From: an uncultured Acetatifactor sp.
GTDB lineage: Bacteria; Bacillota; Clostridia; Lachnospirales; Lachnospiraceae
Direction: 5' to 3'
DNA length: 42,305 nt
NCBI GenBank assembly: GCA_944383825.1
Contig: CALWRA010000025.1
Span: 1 to 42,305, forward strand
The notes beneath the pieces are model-generated. The model made no database searches and was not told where the DNA came from. It saw nothing but the letters and a program-made list of their open reading frames with translations. A program made the position numbers and the translations under genes. Shown here one piece after another: positions 26,783 through 35,204 of this stretch (position 1 is its first letter; the number at the start of each line of letters is the position of its first letter).

Positions 26783-28219
26783 ATGTACGACAATGAAATT
26801 TATTCCGGCAGCGGCGCCGGCAGCAATACCTCCGGTGTTTACAGCGGAGGAAATGCCGCCAATATACATGACAACAACAGAAATGCTCAGTATCACGGCT
26901 ACAGCTCCTATCAGTCGGCTGGGAGCGGCGTTTATCAGACGGGAGGCGGTTCTTCCCCGGAGCAGTCCGCGGGAAAAAAGCAGAAAGAGCCTAAGGGCAG
27001 GAGCAGGGGCGTTTTGCGCAAGATTATGATCAGCGTCAGCATGGGCCTTCTCTTCGGAATGTTTGCAGGAGTCGGCTTTTATGCGGTGCAGCAGGGATCG
27101 CAGCAGATTACCGCCGCAGGCGGAGGGGCTCAGGTACAGGCAGCGGCGCAGGAGGATGCGGCGGAAACCTCCAGCTCCGGCATTACTCTGACAAATACCA
27201 GTAATGTGACCGTGGTGGATTCCGATGTTTCCTCAGTAGTGGAAGAGGTAATGCCGGCCATGGTGTCCATTGTGAATAATTTTACAGAAACAGGCACCAA
27301 TATTTTCGGACAGACCTACAGCCAGTCGGCGACTTCAGGGGGCTCCGGTATCATTGTGGGAGAGAGTGAAGAAGAGCTTCTGATCGTAACCAACTACCAT
27401 GTGGTGGAGGATGCGGACCAGCTGATGGTAACCTTTATTGATGAATCCGAAGCACAGGCGGATATTAAGGGAACGGACGCAGATATGGATCTTGCAGTGA
27501 TAGCCATTCCTCTCAGTTCACTTTCTCAGGAGACAATAAACAGTATCTCCATAGCCACTCTGGGCAACAGCGACACACTGAAGCTTGGCGAGCCGGTGAT
27601 TGCCATCGGTAATGCTCTGGGTTACGGACAATCCGTAACCACCGGTGTTGTAAGCGCGCTGAACCGTGAAATCACGCTGGAGGATGGTTCCGCCGGTGTG
27701 TTTATCCAGACGAACACGGCCATTAACCACGGGAATTCCGGAGGAGCTCTTCTGAATATCAGCGGAGAGGTGATCGGCATCAACTCCAACAAGATCAGCG
27801 GCAACTCTGTGGAGGGAATGGGCTATGCAATTCCTATCAGCTCTGCGAGCCCCATTATAGCGGATCTTATGGAACGCCAGACAAGAAGCAGGGTTGATGA
27901 GAGCGAAGTGGGATACCTGGGTATCAACCTTCAGGAAGTAACCGCTCAGATTTCCTCGTTGTACAATATGCCTCAGGGTGTGTATGTACTGTCTACTGAG
28001 GAAGGCTCTGCCGCACAAAATGCGGGCATTATGAGCGGAGACATTATCACTGAATTTGATGGAGAACGGATAGACAGCTATGCGGATCTGCAGGCGGTGC
28101 TGCAGTATTATGCTTCAGGGGATACTGCAACGGTAACGGTGATGAGACCTCAAAACGGAGAATACGTCTCTCTTGATCTGGAGATTACGCTGGGCAGCAG
28201 ACCTGTCGGAAGTCAGTAA
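26783..28219 (+). CDS. htrA: HtrA/DegP-like membrane-anchored serine protease with PDZ
   Basis: A 478-aa type II membrane protease. Residues 1-75 are a Gly/Ser/Asn/Tyr-rich cytoplasmic tail ending in basic residues; a membrane segment follows (about 81-101). The trypsin-like domain has H206 (TNYHVVEDAD), D236 (DADMDLAVI) and S319 (HGNSGGALLN). One PDZ domain is at about 385-470 (GVYVLSTEEGSAAQNAGI). HtrA proteins degrade misfolded envelope proteins in stress. ATG at 26783 follows AAAGAGGTAATC. A TATACT at 26726 could be a -10, but no -35 fits well. The gene ends before a strong hairpin at 28286. Confidence 0.95.
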   Translation: MYDNEIYSGSGAGSNTSGVYSGGNAANIHDNNRNAQYHGYSSYQSAGSGVYQTGGGSSPEQSAGKKQKEPKGRSRGVLRKIMISVSMGLLFGMFAGVGFYAVQQGSQQITAAGGGAQVQAAAQEDAAETSSSGITLTNTSNVTVVDSDVSSVVEEVMPAMVSIVNNFTETGTNIFGQTYSQSATSGGSGIIVGESEEELLIVTNYHVVEDADQLMVTFIDESEAQADIKGTDADMDLAVIAIPLSSLSQETINSISIATLGNSDTLKLGEPVIAIGNALGYGQSVTTGVVSALNREITLEDGSAGVFIQTNTAINHGNSGGALLNISGEVIGINSNKISGNSVEGMGYAIPISSASPIIADLMERQTRSRVDESEVGYLGINLQEVTAQISSLYNMPQGVYVLSTEEGSAAQNAGIMSGDIITEFDGERIDSYADLQAVLQYYASGDTATVTVMRPQNGEYVSLDLEITLGSRPVGSQ

Positions 28220-28285
28220 GGAAAGAGCATTCGGCTTTGATTTCCGCAGGGAAGACAGCACGGGAACCGGAAAAGAGAATGTTTG

Positions 28286-28324
28286 TCCCGGACAAGTTGG
28301 AGAAAGACTTGTCCGGGATTGTCT
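28286..28324 (+). terminator. Terminator after htrA
   Basis: A perfect 12-bp GC-rich stem (TCCCGGACAAGT, 9-base loop, ACTTGTCCGGGA) followed by TTGTCT. The T-run is broken, so efficiency is uncertain. It separates htrA from the clpX promoter. Confidence 0.6.
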
Positions 28325-28370
28325 ATTGTCCGGAGAAAGTTCCAGAGAGCAGGCTTTAGAAAAACTTCAC

Positions 28371-28399
28371 TTGTACAAGACTGTCACATTGGTTATAAT
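28371..28399 (+). promoter_or_regulatory. Sigma-A type promoter for clpX
   Basis: TTGTAC (28371-28376), exactly 17 bp, perfect TATAAT (28394-28399), about 40 bases before the clpX start. Confidence 0.78.
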
Positions 28400-28444
28400 G
28401 TGTATGTATCAGTAAACAGGAAAGGGAAGGATACGGTACGGGAA

Positions 28445-29995
28445 ATGTCTGATAATATCAATAACAATGAAATAGATAATCATGATATAGATGAAAAAAG
28501 CCAGGATGGAGAGGAAAGGCGGGATCTGTCAGAGCATTCCGATGCATCCGACTCTTCAAGGGCTGGAAAAAGCGACAACAGTGAGTACGAAGATGTATGC
28601 TTTATCTGTCGGCGGCCTGAGAGCAAAACGGGAAAAATGTTTAAGCTTCCTAATAATATCTGTGTCTGCAACGACTGCATGCATAAGACCATGGAGACGG
28701 TGAGCCAGTTTGATTATCAGGGAATGCTGAATAATTCTCAGTTTCAGAACGAATTGGAACAGATGAACAAACGGGGGGGCTTTCCCAATATCAGCTTTGT
28801 GAATCTGGCGGATCTCCAGGGAGATGGGGGAATTCCCAACAAACAGAAGCTGAGGAAGAAAAAGAAAAAGGAAGAGGAGGAGCCGGTGCTCAATATCAGA
28901 GATATTCCCGCTCCTCATAAAATAAAGGCAAGCCTGGATGAGTATGTCGTGGGACAGGAGCATGCCAAGAAGGTAATTTCTGTAGCGGTTTACAATCACT
29001 ATAAGCGCGTTGCAACGGGAACCATGGATGATATTGAGATTGAGAAATCCAATATGCTCATGATCGGTCCTACAGGATGCGGCAAAACCTACCTGGTAAA
29101 AACACTGGCCCGGTTGCTGGACGTGCCTCTTGCCATAGCGGACGCCACCTCTCTGACGGAGGCGGGATATATCGGAGACGATATTGAGAGCGTTGTGTCC
29201 AAGCTTCTGGCGGCTGCGGACAATGATGTGGAAAAGGCGGAGAGGGGTATTATTTTTATTGACGAGATTGATAAGATTGCCAAGAAGAAAAACACTACTT
29301 CCAGAGACGTAAGTGGAGAGAGTGTGCAGCAGGGTATGCTGAAGCTGCTGGAGGGGGCGGAGGTGGAGGTGCCTGTAGGAGCAAACAGTAAAAATGCCAT
29401 GGTGCCTCTTGCTACGGTAAATACCCGGAACATTCTTTTTATCTGCGGCGGCGCATTCCCCGACTTGGAGGACATTATCAAGGAGCGTTTGACAAAAACG
29501 TCTTCCATAGGTTTTAATGCTGAATTAAAAGATAAATATGACAAGGACAAGAATATACTTTCAAAGGTTACGGTTGAGGATATTCGTAAGTTTGGGATGA
29601 TACCTGAATTTATCGGTCGTCTGCCCATTATTTTCACTTTGGAGGGATTGTCCAAGGAAATGATGGTGAAGGTGCTGAAGGAGCCCAGGAACGCCATTCT
29701 CAAGCAGTACCAAAAGCTGCTGGAGCTGGACGAGGTAAAGCTGGAGTTTACGGATGGCGCACTTGAGGCCATTGCGGAAAAGGCTATGAAACGTGACACG
29801 GGAGCGAGAGCGCTCCGATCTATTATTGAAGAGTTCATGCTGGATATTATGTATGAGATACCAAAGGATGACAATATCGGACGCGTCACAATTACCCGGG
29901 AATACATCGAGGGAACCGGAGGACCTATTATTGACATCAGAAGCAACCAGCTGATAGAAAATATGAATGATTTAAAGGAAATTGCGGCAAACTGA
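28445..29995 (+). CDS. clpX: ClpX AAA+ unfoldase with extended N-terminus
   Basis: A 516-aa AAA+ unfoldase, about 90 residues longer than typical ClpX. Residues 1-50 are an acidic, Asn/Ser-rich extension; then comes the C4 zinc domain (C52, C55, C75, C78; CFICRRP, CVCNDC). A long charged linker (about 85-155, with a Lys run followed by Glu) precedes the AAA+ core: Walker A GPTGCGKT (about 208), pore loop GYIGDD, Walker B IIFIDEIDKI (about 270), and SSIGFNAE (about 355), the IGF loop that docks on ClpP. ATG at 28445 lies downstream of a good promoter; the open frame before it (from 28283) includes that promoter and so is not translated. No clpP or lon is adjacent. It may be the main ClpX or a second, specialised copy. 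Confidence 0.92.
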   Translation: MSDNINNNEIDNHDIDEKSQDGEERRDLSEHSDASDSSRAGKSDNSEYEDVCFICRRPESKTGKMFKLPNNICVCNDCMHKTMETVSQFDYQGMLNNSQFQNELEQMNKRGGFPNISFVNLADLQGDGGIPNKQKLRKKKKKEEEEPVLNIRDIPAPHKIKASLDEYVVGQEHAKKVISVAVYNHYKRVATGTMDDIEIEKSNMLMIGPTGCGKTYLVKTLARLLDVPLAIADATSLTEAGYIGDDIESVVSKLLAAADNDVEKAERGIIFIDEIDKIAKKKNTTSRDVSGESVQQGMLKLLEGAEVEVPVGANSKNAMVPLATVNTRNILFICGGAFPDLEDIIKERLTKTSSIGFNAELKDKYDKDKNILSKVTVEDIRKFGMIPEFIGRLPIIFTLEGLSKEMMVKVLKEPRNAILKQYQKLLELDEVKLEFTDGALEAIAEKAMKRDTGARALRSIIEEFMLDIMYEIPKDDNIGRVTITREYIEGTGGPIIDIRSNQLIENMNDLKEIAAN

Positions 29996-30014
29996 TAGAC
30001 GGATGCCGTGATGC

Positions 30015-30066
30015 GGCTGCCGGTATTTCTTCTCGGTATTTCGGAAGAACCGGCAGCCCTTTTTTA
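30015..30066 (+). terminator. Strong intrinsic terminator after clpX
   Basis: A 10-bp GC-rich stem (GGCTGCCGGT / ACCGGCAGCC) with a 24-base loop that can fold further, followed by C and seven Ts. It points to the plus strand; there is no matching A-run on the other side for the convergent MATE gene. Confidence 0.85.
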
Positions 30067-30106
30067 TAAACTCAACGGTTTTCAGACGAAGGACCATGCA
30101 CACTGT

Positions 30107-31396
30107 TTATCTATTTCTGTCTTCTGCTGTTCGTAGGGCCAGAGCAAGGAAGGCGGTTAAAATCTGTGACAAAACCACACTCCACCACACTCCTGTCTGC
30201 CCCAGAAAAGCAGGCAGGGCAAGCAGTAATATCAGTAAAAGAAAAGGTTCCGAATAAACGCATAAATAAGAGAAAAGGTTTTTTTCCGTTGCATAAAAGC
30301 TGGAAGTGGTAATTCTGGAAAAAGCATAAAACACCAGGCCGACCAGAAATATGGGCAGTACCTCCGCTACCAAAATTCCTGTGCTTTTTGATGCTCCAAA
30401 CAGCTCTCCCAGACTGCCTCGGGTAAAAAACAAAAGGAAATTGCAGACGACAGACAGTCCGATTGCCGCAATATAGGCAATTTTTCGTGTCTGTGCCATC
30501 TGTGCACCGTTCCCCTCTCCATAATATCTGCTCATAAGGGGCTGGCTTCCGTCACCCACGCCCTGCATCAACATTTGAACAATGGTAAGAGCATAGGCGA
30601 TGCAGGCATAGCAGGCAACCGCCGCTTCGCCTCCGTTCATCATGGCGAAGCGATTGATGAGCATAAGAGATACCATTGGGGAAAGTGTCAGACCAAAGGG
30701 AGCGATTCCGACTTTGCATATATGTGCGGCTATCCGACCGAATTCTGACAGAGAGCCCCGGATAGGCAGGCTGCGGCAGAGCAGGTAGATAAAGGCTTCC
30801 AGAGTCGTGACCAATTGGCCGATGATGGTTGCGATGGCCGCTCCCTGCGTGCCCATGTCCAAAACCCACACAAAAACATAATCCAACAGGATATTGGTCA
30901 AAAATCCGGACACCATAACTACCAGGGCGAAAAAAGAGCTGCCGTTATTGCGTATGATTGGAACAATACCCGTGGCGAAGATCTGAAAAGCGGCGCCTAA
31001 TACGATCACGTCAAGATACTCTTTCCCGAAGACAAATATTTTTCCCTGTGCGCCAAACAGGCGTAAAACGGGTCCGGTGAGGAAGAAGAGACCTGTGGTA
31101 GAAGCCGCGCTGGCCAGCAGGAGCAGAAGCAGAGTAGCGCGCACATATTTTCCAGCGCTTTCCGGGCTTTCCGTTTCCCTCTTCACGGCCCACAAAACGG
31201 CTCCACCCATGCCGATGCCGGTGCCTGAACATTGTATAAGGGATACAATTGGAAACGCAATGTTGATTGCGGACAGTCCGGTGTCACCCATGCTCTGCCC
31301 TACAAAATAGCCATCCACAATTGTGTATACTCCCGACAGAGCAAAGGCCAGGACGGAGGGAAAAACATATTTGGCAAACAGCTTATACCGGCTCAT
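30107..31396 (-). CDS. MATE family efflux transporter
   Basis: A 429-aa membrane protein with about twelve hydrophobic segments in two similar halves. N-terminal motifs fit MATE pumps (FALSGVYTIVDGYFVGQ; IAFPIVSLIQCSGTGIGMGG; repeat-like MLMQGVGDGSQPLMSRYYGEG in the second half). Such pumps export drugs or metabolites using a Na+ or H+ gradient. The start ATG at 31394-31396 overlaps the stop of the MarR gene (ATGA), with GGAGGAAATG before it, so the two are translationally coupled and the pump is likely under MarR control. Substrate unknown. Confidence 0.93.
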   Translation of the reverse strand: MSRYKLFAKYVFPSVLAFALSGVYTIVDGYFVGQSMGDTGLSAINIAFPIVSLIQCSGTGIGMGGAVLWAVKRETESPESAGKYVRATLLLLLLASAASTTGLFFLTGPVLRLFGAQGKIFVFGKEYLDVIVLGAAFQIFATGIVPIIRNNGSSFFALVVMVSGFLTNILLDYVFVWVLDMGTQGAAIATIIGQLVTTLEAFIYLLCRSLPIRGSLSEFGRIAAHICKVGIAPFGLTLSPMVSLMLINRFAMMNGGEAAVACYACIAYALTIVQMLMQGVGDGSQPLMSRYYGEGNGAQMAQTRKIAYIAAIGLSVVCNFLLFFTRGSLGELFGASKSTGILVAEVLPIFLVGLVFYAFSRITTSSFYATEKNLFSYLCVYSEPFLLLILLLALPAFLGQTGVWWSVVLSQILTAFLALALRTAEDRNR

Positions 31397-31836
31397 TTCA
31401 TTTCCTCCAGTCGTTTTTCGAGTAAAGTATTATAAATATCAATTGTATCAAGCAGCTGGGTCATTTTTTCATCGCCAATAGCAGAGAAGGCGTATTGTTC
31501 GGCTTGATACAGAGGTTCAAGCAGTTCTTCCGCATATGCTTTCCCATTTTCTGTGAGCTTCACCAGTTTTTCGCGTTTATCCTTTGGACTTGCCTCAAAA
31601 GTCACATATCCACAGCGCAGCAGATTGTGAACGGCGCCGTTTATGGTTTGCTTGGGGAATCCGTAAAAATCACAGATATTTTTTTGCGTCATGCCACCAT
31701 GCACGTCAAGGCCGTATAATGTCAAAAGAGTGGTGTAATTTATGTGAAGCAGTTCAGCCCATTTGCAGTAAAGAATATTGATCTGACTCCATACGGAATA
31801 AAAGTCATGCTGCTGTCTCTCGAATGTTTTTTTCAT
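31393..31836 (-). CDS. MarR family transcriptional regulator
   Basis: A 147-aa winged-helix regulator. The central segment (MTQKNICDFYGFPKQTINGAVHNLLRCGYV) is a helix-turn-helix and the following DKREKLVKLTENGKAYAEEL is the MarR wing region. It overlaps the MATE gene by 4 bp and probably controls it and itself. Start ATG at 31834-31836 follows AGAGGTGCAG on the minus strand. Effector not predictable. Confidence 0.93.
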   Translation of the reverse strand: MKKTFERQQHDFYSVWSQINILYCKWAELLHINYTTLLTLYGLDVHGGMTQKNICDFYGFPKQTINGAVHNLLRCGYVTFEASPKDKREKLVKLTENGKAYAEELLEPLYQAEQYAFSAIGDEKMTQLLDTIDIYNTLLEKRLEEMK

Positions 31837-31854
31837 AGTCGCTGCACCTCTATA

Positions 31855-31872
31855 TAGTCTCTATAAGGACTA
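31855..31872. promoter_or_regulatory. Candidate MarR operator
   Basis: An inverted repeat TAGTC-N8-GACTA lies between the -10 and the marR start, where MarR autoregulators commonly bind. Short arms; assignment is inference. Confidence 0.4.
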
Positions 31873-31901
31873 ATATATAATAAATTCAGTACTAATGTCA
31901 A
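31872..31901 (-). promoter_or_regulatory. Promoter of the marR-MATE operon
   Basis: On the minus strand: perfect -35 TTGACA (31896-31901) and -10 TATATT (31872-31877) with an 18-bp spacer; TATATA at 16 bp is an alternative. Confidence 0.7.
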
Positions 31902-31937
31902 TGCTGAAAATTAACTTAAGGAATTTTGATTTAAACC

Positions 31938-31965
31938 TTGACAGAATCATAAAAAGTGTTATGAT
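31938..31965 (+). promoter_or_regulatory. Promoter of the metal-efflux operon
   Basis: Perfect -35 TTGACA (31938-31943), 16-bp spacer, -10 TATGAT (31960-31965). It is divergent from the marR promoter; the two -35 boxes lie about 36 bp apart. Confidence 0.7.
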
Positions 31966-31995
31966 ATTCATATGAATTATTGATCATATGAATGA
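31966..31995. promoter_or_regulatory. SmtB/ArsR-like operator (two CATATG-centred repeats)
   Basis: A perfect 12-bp palindrome ATTCATATGAAT (31966-31977) is followed 16 bp on by TCATATGA (31984-31991), sharing CATATGAAT. CATATG-centred sites like these are typical of SmtB/CzrA/CadC metal repressors. They cover the expected transcription start. No such repressor gene is in the window. Confidence 0.55.
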
Positions 31996-32054
31996 AAAAA
32001 CATGCGAATGCAATTCATTTGCAACTGCAAAAAGAATGTATGGAGGATGAGGCG

Positions 32055-32276
32055 ATGAAAAAATCTTACAAGATCGAGGTGGATTGCGCAGCCTGTGCAC
32101 TGAAAATGGAAGAGGCGACGAAAAAGGTTGAAGGCGTACGGGATGCGACTGTCAGCTTTATGACCCAGAAGATGAAAGTGGAATTTGAGGAGGGCAAGGA
32201 AGAGAAAGACGTTATGGAGAAAGTGGTCAAGGCTTGCAAGAGAGTGGAATCGGACTGTGAAATTTATGTAAGCTGA
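32055..32276 (+). CDS. Free-standing heavy-metal-binding (HMA) protein
   Basis: A 73-aa ferredoxin-like HMA domain: [18 protein letters not shown] with the metal-binding pair C11 and C14, then [20 protein letters not shown]. These domains bind soft metals (Zn, Cd, Cu) and hand them to P1B ATPases. The ATG at 32055 has GGAGG 8 bases upstream; a longer frame from 31992 starts inside the operator and is less likely. It lies 55 bp before the ATPase, which lacks its own HMA domain, so the two probably work as a split pump. The DCAAC form is more like Zn/Cd than Cu (GMxCxxC) proteins. Confidence 0.85.
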   Translation: MKKSYKIEVDCAACALKMEEATKKVEGVRDATVSFMTQKMKVEFEEGKEEKDVMEKVVKACKRVESDCEIYVS

Positions 32277-32331
32277 GGCGGGGATTTTCTATTTATCGTT
32301 TGTGCTGCCGAGGAGGACTGGAGACGTAATT

Positions 32332-34233
32332 ATGACAAAGAAACAAAAACGAGTTTTATATCGTATTATTACAGCCGCGGCGTTTCTTGCCGCCCTTCAC
32401 TTCCTTCCCCTGGAGGGGCCGGTGAAGGCGGCTCTTTATTTGATTCCCTATCTGATCATTGGTTATGATATTTTGAGGAAGGCTGTGCTTGGCATTATTC
32501 ACGGAGAGATTTTTGACGAGAACTTTCTCATGGCCGTAGCAACCATAGGAGCCATGCTTTTGGGAGAGTATTCAGAAGGTGCGGCGGTAATGCTGTTTTA
32601 TCAGATTGGGGAGCTTTTTCAGGCAGTGGCAGTAGGAAGGAGCCGCCGGAATATCAGCGCGCTCATGGATATTCGTCCGGACTATGCCAATATTCAGAAG
32701 GATAACGGAGAATTGGAACAGGTTGATCCTGATGAGGTGGAACCAGGCTCCGTAATCCTTGTCAGACCGGGAGAGAAAGTACCCATTGATGGTGTGGTGC
32801 TGGAGGGCGTGTCCACCCTGAACACCAGCGCTCTGACTGGGGAGAGCATTCCCAGAGAGGCCGGAGCCGGCGATAATGTAATCAGCGGATGCGTCAATAT
32901 ATCGGGCCTTTTGAAGATACGGACCACAAAGCATTTTGGGGAATCCACTGTGTCCAAAATATTGGATTTGGTAGAAAATTCCAGCATGAAAAAGGCGCGC
33001 TCAGAGAATTTTATTACAAAGTTTGCCAGGTATTACACACCTGCGGTGTGTTATGGAGCGCTTGCACTTGCAATTCTGCCGCCTCTGTCAAATCTGTTTT
33101 TAGGCAGTCCGGCAGCCTGGAGCATATGGATTGAAAGAGCGTTGACTTTTCTGGTAATCAGCTGTCCCTGTGCGTTGGTCATCTCCATACCGCTGAGTTT
33201 TTTCGGCGGTATCGGCGGCGCGTCCGCATGCGGCATCCTGGTGAAGGGCTCCAACTATCTGGAGGCGCTTTCCGAGACGAAATATGTGGTTTTTGACAAG
33301 ACAGGCACCCTGACAAAAGGGGTTTTCGACGTGACAGATATTTGTCCCGTATCAGAATTTGTGGGGAAATGGGGCTCCGAGAGGGAGGCGAAGGAGAAGC
33401 TTTTGGAATATGCGGCGTATGCAGAGAGTTATTCCGGTCATCCCATCAGCAAGAGCCTGCGGGAGGCATGGGGGAAGGAAATAGAGGCTTCCAGGGTCAG
33501 CGGGGTGGAGGAAATCGTCGGACATGGCGTTACTGCAAGAGTGGACGGAAGAGAAGTGGCTGCAGGTAACAGTAAGCTGATGGAGGCACTGGGGTTGGCA
33601 TATATGGAAAACACCGGTGTGGGCACGGTGGTGCATATGGCCGTTGACGGAGTGTATGTGGGATATATACTGATTTCGGACAGAGTGAAGGAACAATCCC
33701 GAGAGGCCATTGCCTCTCTGAAAAAAACAGGGGTGAAGAGTACGGTAATGCTTACCGGAGACAGTGAGATGGTGGCTCGTCATGTGGCGGACCAGCTGGG
33801 AATTGACCAGTTTAAGAGCGAACTTCTGCCGGGGGATAAGGTGGAAGAGGTAGAGAAGCTGCTGAAAAACAAGGGAGTAAAGGAAAAGCTTGCATTTGTG
33901 GGAGATGGAATCAACGATGCGCCGGTGCTGTCAAGGGCGGACATCGGTATCGCCATGGGAGCGCTTGGGTCGGATGCGGCGATTGAGGCCGCAGACATTG
34001 TACTGATGGACGATAATCCCATGAAGATTTCACTGGCTATCAGAATTTCCAGGAAATGCATTCGGATTGTATATGAAAATATTGTTTTTGCTCTGGCGGT
34101 AAAGGCAATTTGCCTGGTTCTTGGAGCTATGGGAATCGCAAATATGTGGATAGCGATTTTTGCGGATGTGGGCGTTATGGTGCTGGCAGTGCTGAATGCA
34201 ATCAGATGCCTGAGAGTAAGAGAAAGAGTGTGA
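32332..34233 (+). CDS. P1B-type heavy-metal ATPase (Zn/Cd/Pb type, no HMA domain)
   Basis: A 633-aa cation pump. Visible: N-terminal membrane pairs, actuator motif ALTGESIP, ion-site CPC in [13 protein letters not shown], phosphorylation site [18 protein letters not shown] (P1B HP motif), [12 protein letters not shown], and hinge [10 protein letters not shown]. The sequence after the last membrane pair ends near [11 protein letters not shown], as in CadA/ZntA. The usual N-terminal HMA domain is absent and is supplied by the gene before it. ATG at 32332 follows GGAGGACTGGAG; the open frame from 32302 adds a doubtful leader. It probably exports Zn, Cd or Pb from the cytoplasm; the metal is inferred from CPC plus the upstream DCAAC protein. 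Confidence 0.93.
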   Translation: MTKKQKRVLYRIITAAAFLAALHFLPLEGPVKAALYLIPYLIIGYDILRKAVLGIIHGEIFDENFLMAVATIGAMLLGEYSEGAAVMLFYQIGELFQAVAVGRSRRNISALMDIRPDYANIQKDNGELEQVDPDEVEPGSVILVRPGEKVPIDGVVLEGVSTLNTSALTGESIPREAGAGDNVISGCVNISGLLKIRTTKHFGESTVSKILDLVENSSMKKARSENFITKFARYYTPAVCYGALALAILPPLSNLFLGSPAAWSIWIERALTFLVISCPCALVISIPLSFFGGIGGASACGILVKGSNYLEALSETKYVVFDKTGTLTKGVFDVTDICPVSEFVGKWGSEREAKEKLLEYAAYAESYSGHPISKSLREAWGKEIEASRVSGVEEIVGHGVTARVDGREVAAGNSKLMEALGLAYMENTGVGTVVHMAVDGVYVGYILISDRVKEQSREAIASLKKTGVKSTVMLTGDSEMVARHVADQLGIDQFKSELLPGDKVEEVEKLLKNKGVKEKLAFVGDGINDAPVLSRADIGIAMGALGSDAAIEAADIVLMDDNPMKISLAIRISRKCIRIVYENIVFALAVKAICLVLGAMGIANMWIAIFADVGVMVLAVLNAIRCLRVRERV

Positions 34234-34266
34234 AAAGCGTCTTGGGGGACTGGATAAGAGAGGAGG

Positions 34267-34327
34267 AGCTGCCCCTTTCTGATCATCACCAATGAGATGC
34301 TGAAGGAAAGAGGGGCGGCTTTTCTTG
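34267..34327 (+). terminator. Terminator of the metal-efflux operon
   Basis: A GC-rich stem of about 12 bp with two G-U pairs (AGCTGCCCCTTT / AGAGGGGCGGCT) around a ~28-base loop, followed by TTTCTT. Positions 34328-34449 after it hold no recognisable feature. Confidence 0.65.
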
Positions 34328-34449
34328 AACGTCATTACTCGGTGCATGCTGCATATCGGTTATCCTCGTACTCTGAACGCCCTGCGGGTGGGGGTGAAGT
34401 GACAGGCAGCAGTAAGGAGTCCTGCAAGCAGAAAATTCTTTCATATGTT

Positions 34450-35172
34450 TTAAGGCTGGGACCGGCGGTTCCAGCCCTTGCTGCTTTCCAGCATAGTCAC
34501 AAAATTCCGGTAGATACCGTCCTGGGACATAAGCTCCTGAGAGGTTCCTGGTTGGGCAATCTGGACGTCGGAAACCACAAGAATCTGGTCGGCTCCCCGG
34601 ATGGTGTTAAGGCGATGGGAGCTGACCAGCAGGGTTTTTCCTTTGCAAAGCTCATTGTTGGCCTCCATTGCCGACCATGGTGTGAATGTCAAGGCTTCTA
34701 TGCTCATGCGTCTGATGTCCTGACCGCCGATTTTGATGGAGCCGCCTGTGACGTCATAGTAATGGACCAGAAGATTTGCCAGCGTGGATTTGCCGCCGCC
34801 GGATTCTCCTACAAGGGCAGTCATGCTGCCCTCCGGAACCGTTAGGGATATGCCATGCAGGACACCCTCTTCCTTATAGGCGAAGCGGACATGGTCAAAG
34901 GTGCTGGTATGGTCTTTGCCCAAGAAGAGCAAGTTTGTCGGCTTCAGAGTAGGGGCGTCCATCAGCTGTTCCAGGGAAATAATTTTGTAATTGATTTGGG
35001 CAGAATGGACATAAAGCCCAGGGTTCGAAGCAGCGGTGCGCCCACACTGAAGAACATACACAGAACCAACGCAAAATCCGGCAGTGAGGAATATCCCCGA
35101 AGGATCAGACAGGAGCCTACGGGAAATGAAATAAAGCAAGAAGGACACAGAACCCTTTTTCTGTTTTGTCAT
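34450..35172 (-). pseudogene. Decayed ABC transporter (permease-ATPase fusion remnant)
   Basis: The minus strand encodes the last part of a transmembrane domain and a broken ATPase. Walker A is intact (ALVGESGGGKSTLANLL), but after GGQDIRRMSIEAL the sequence jumps (about nt 34660-34710) to NELCKGKTLLVSSHRLNTI. The Q-loop, the signature motif and Walker B are deleted. A frameshift is also visible near 35010-35030: upstream the family-like sequence ALVLCMFFSVGAPLLRTLGFM is in another frame from the downstream AQINYKIISLEQLMDAPTL. Most of the membrane domain is missing. The parent was probably an MsbA/LmrA-type half transporter. It cannot hydrolyse ATP. Plus-strand open frames over this stretch are shadows. 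Confidence 0.85.
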
Positions 35173-35196
35173 AAAATAAAAAAAGTAAGCTATTAT
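35166..35196 (+). promoter_or_regulatory. Possible promoter for the S8 protease gene
   Basis: TTGTCA (35166-35171) and TATTAT (35191-35196) with a long 19-bp spacer, just upstream of the start region. Weak because of spacing; it lies at the worn 5' end of the pseudogene. Confidence 0.35.
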
Positions 35197-35204
35197 CGAA
35201 ATGA

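Noticed and set aside
34297..34845. Plus-strand open frame of 182 aa
   Set aside because: It is the mirror of the decayed ABC ATPase on the minus strand; its translation has no domain sense.
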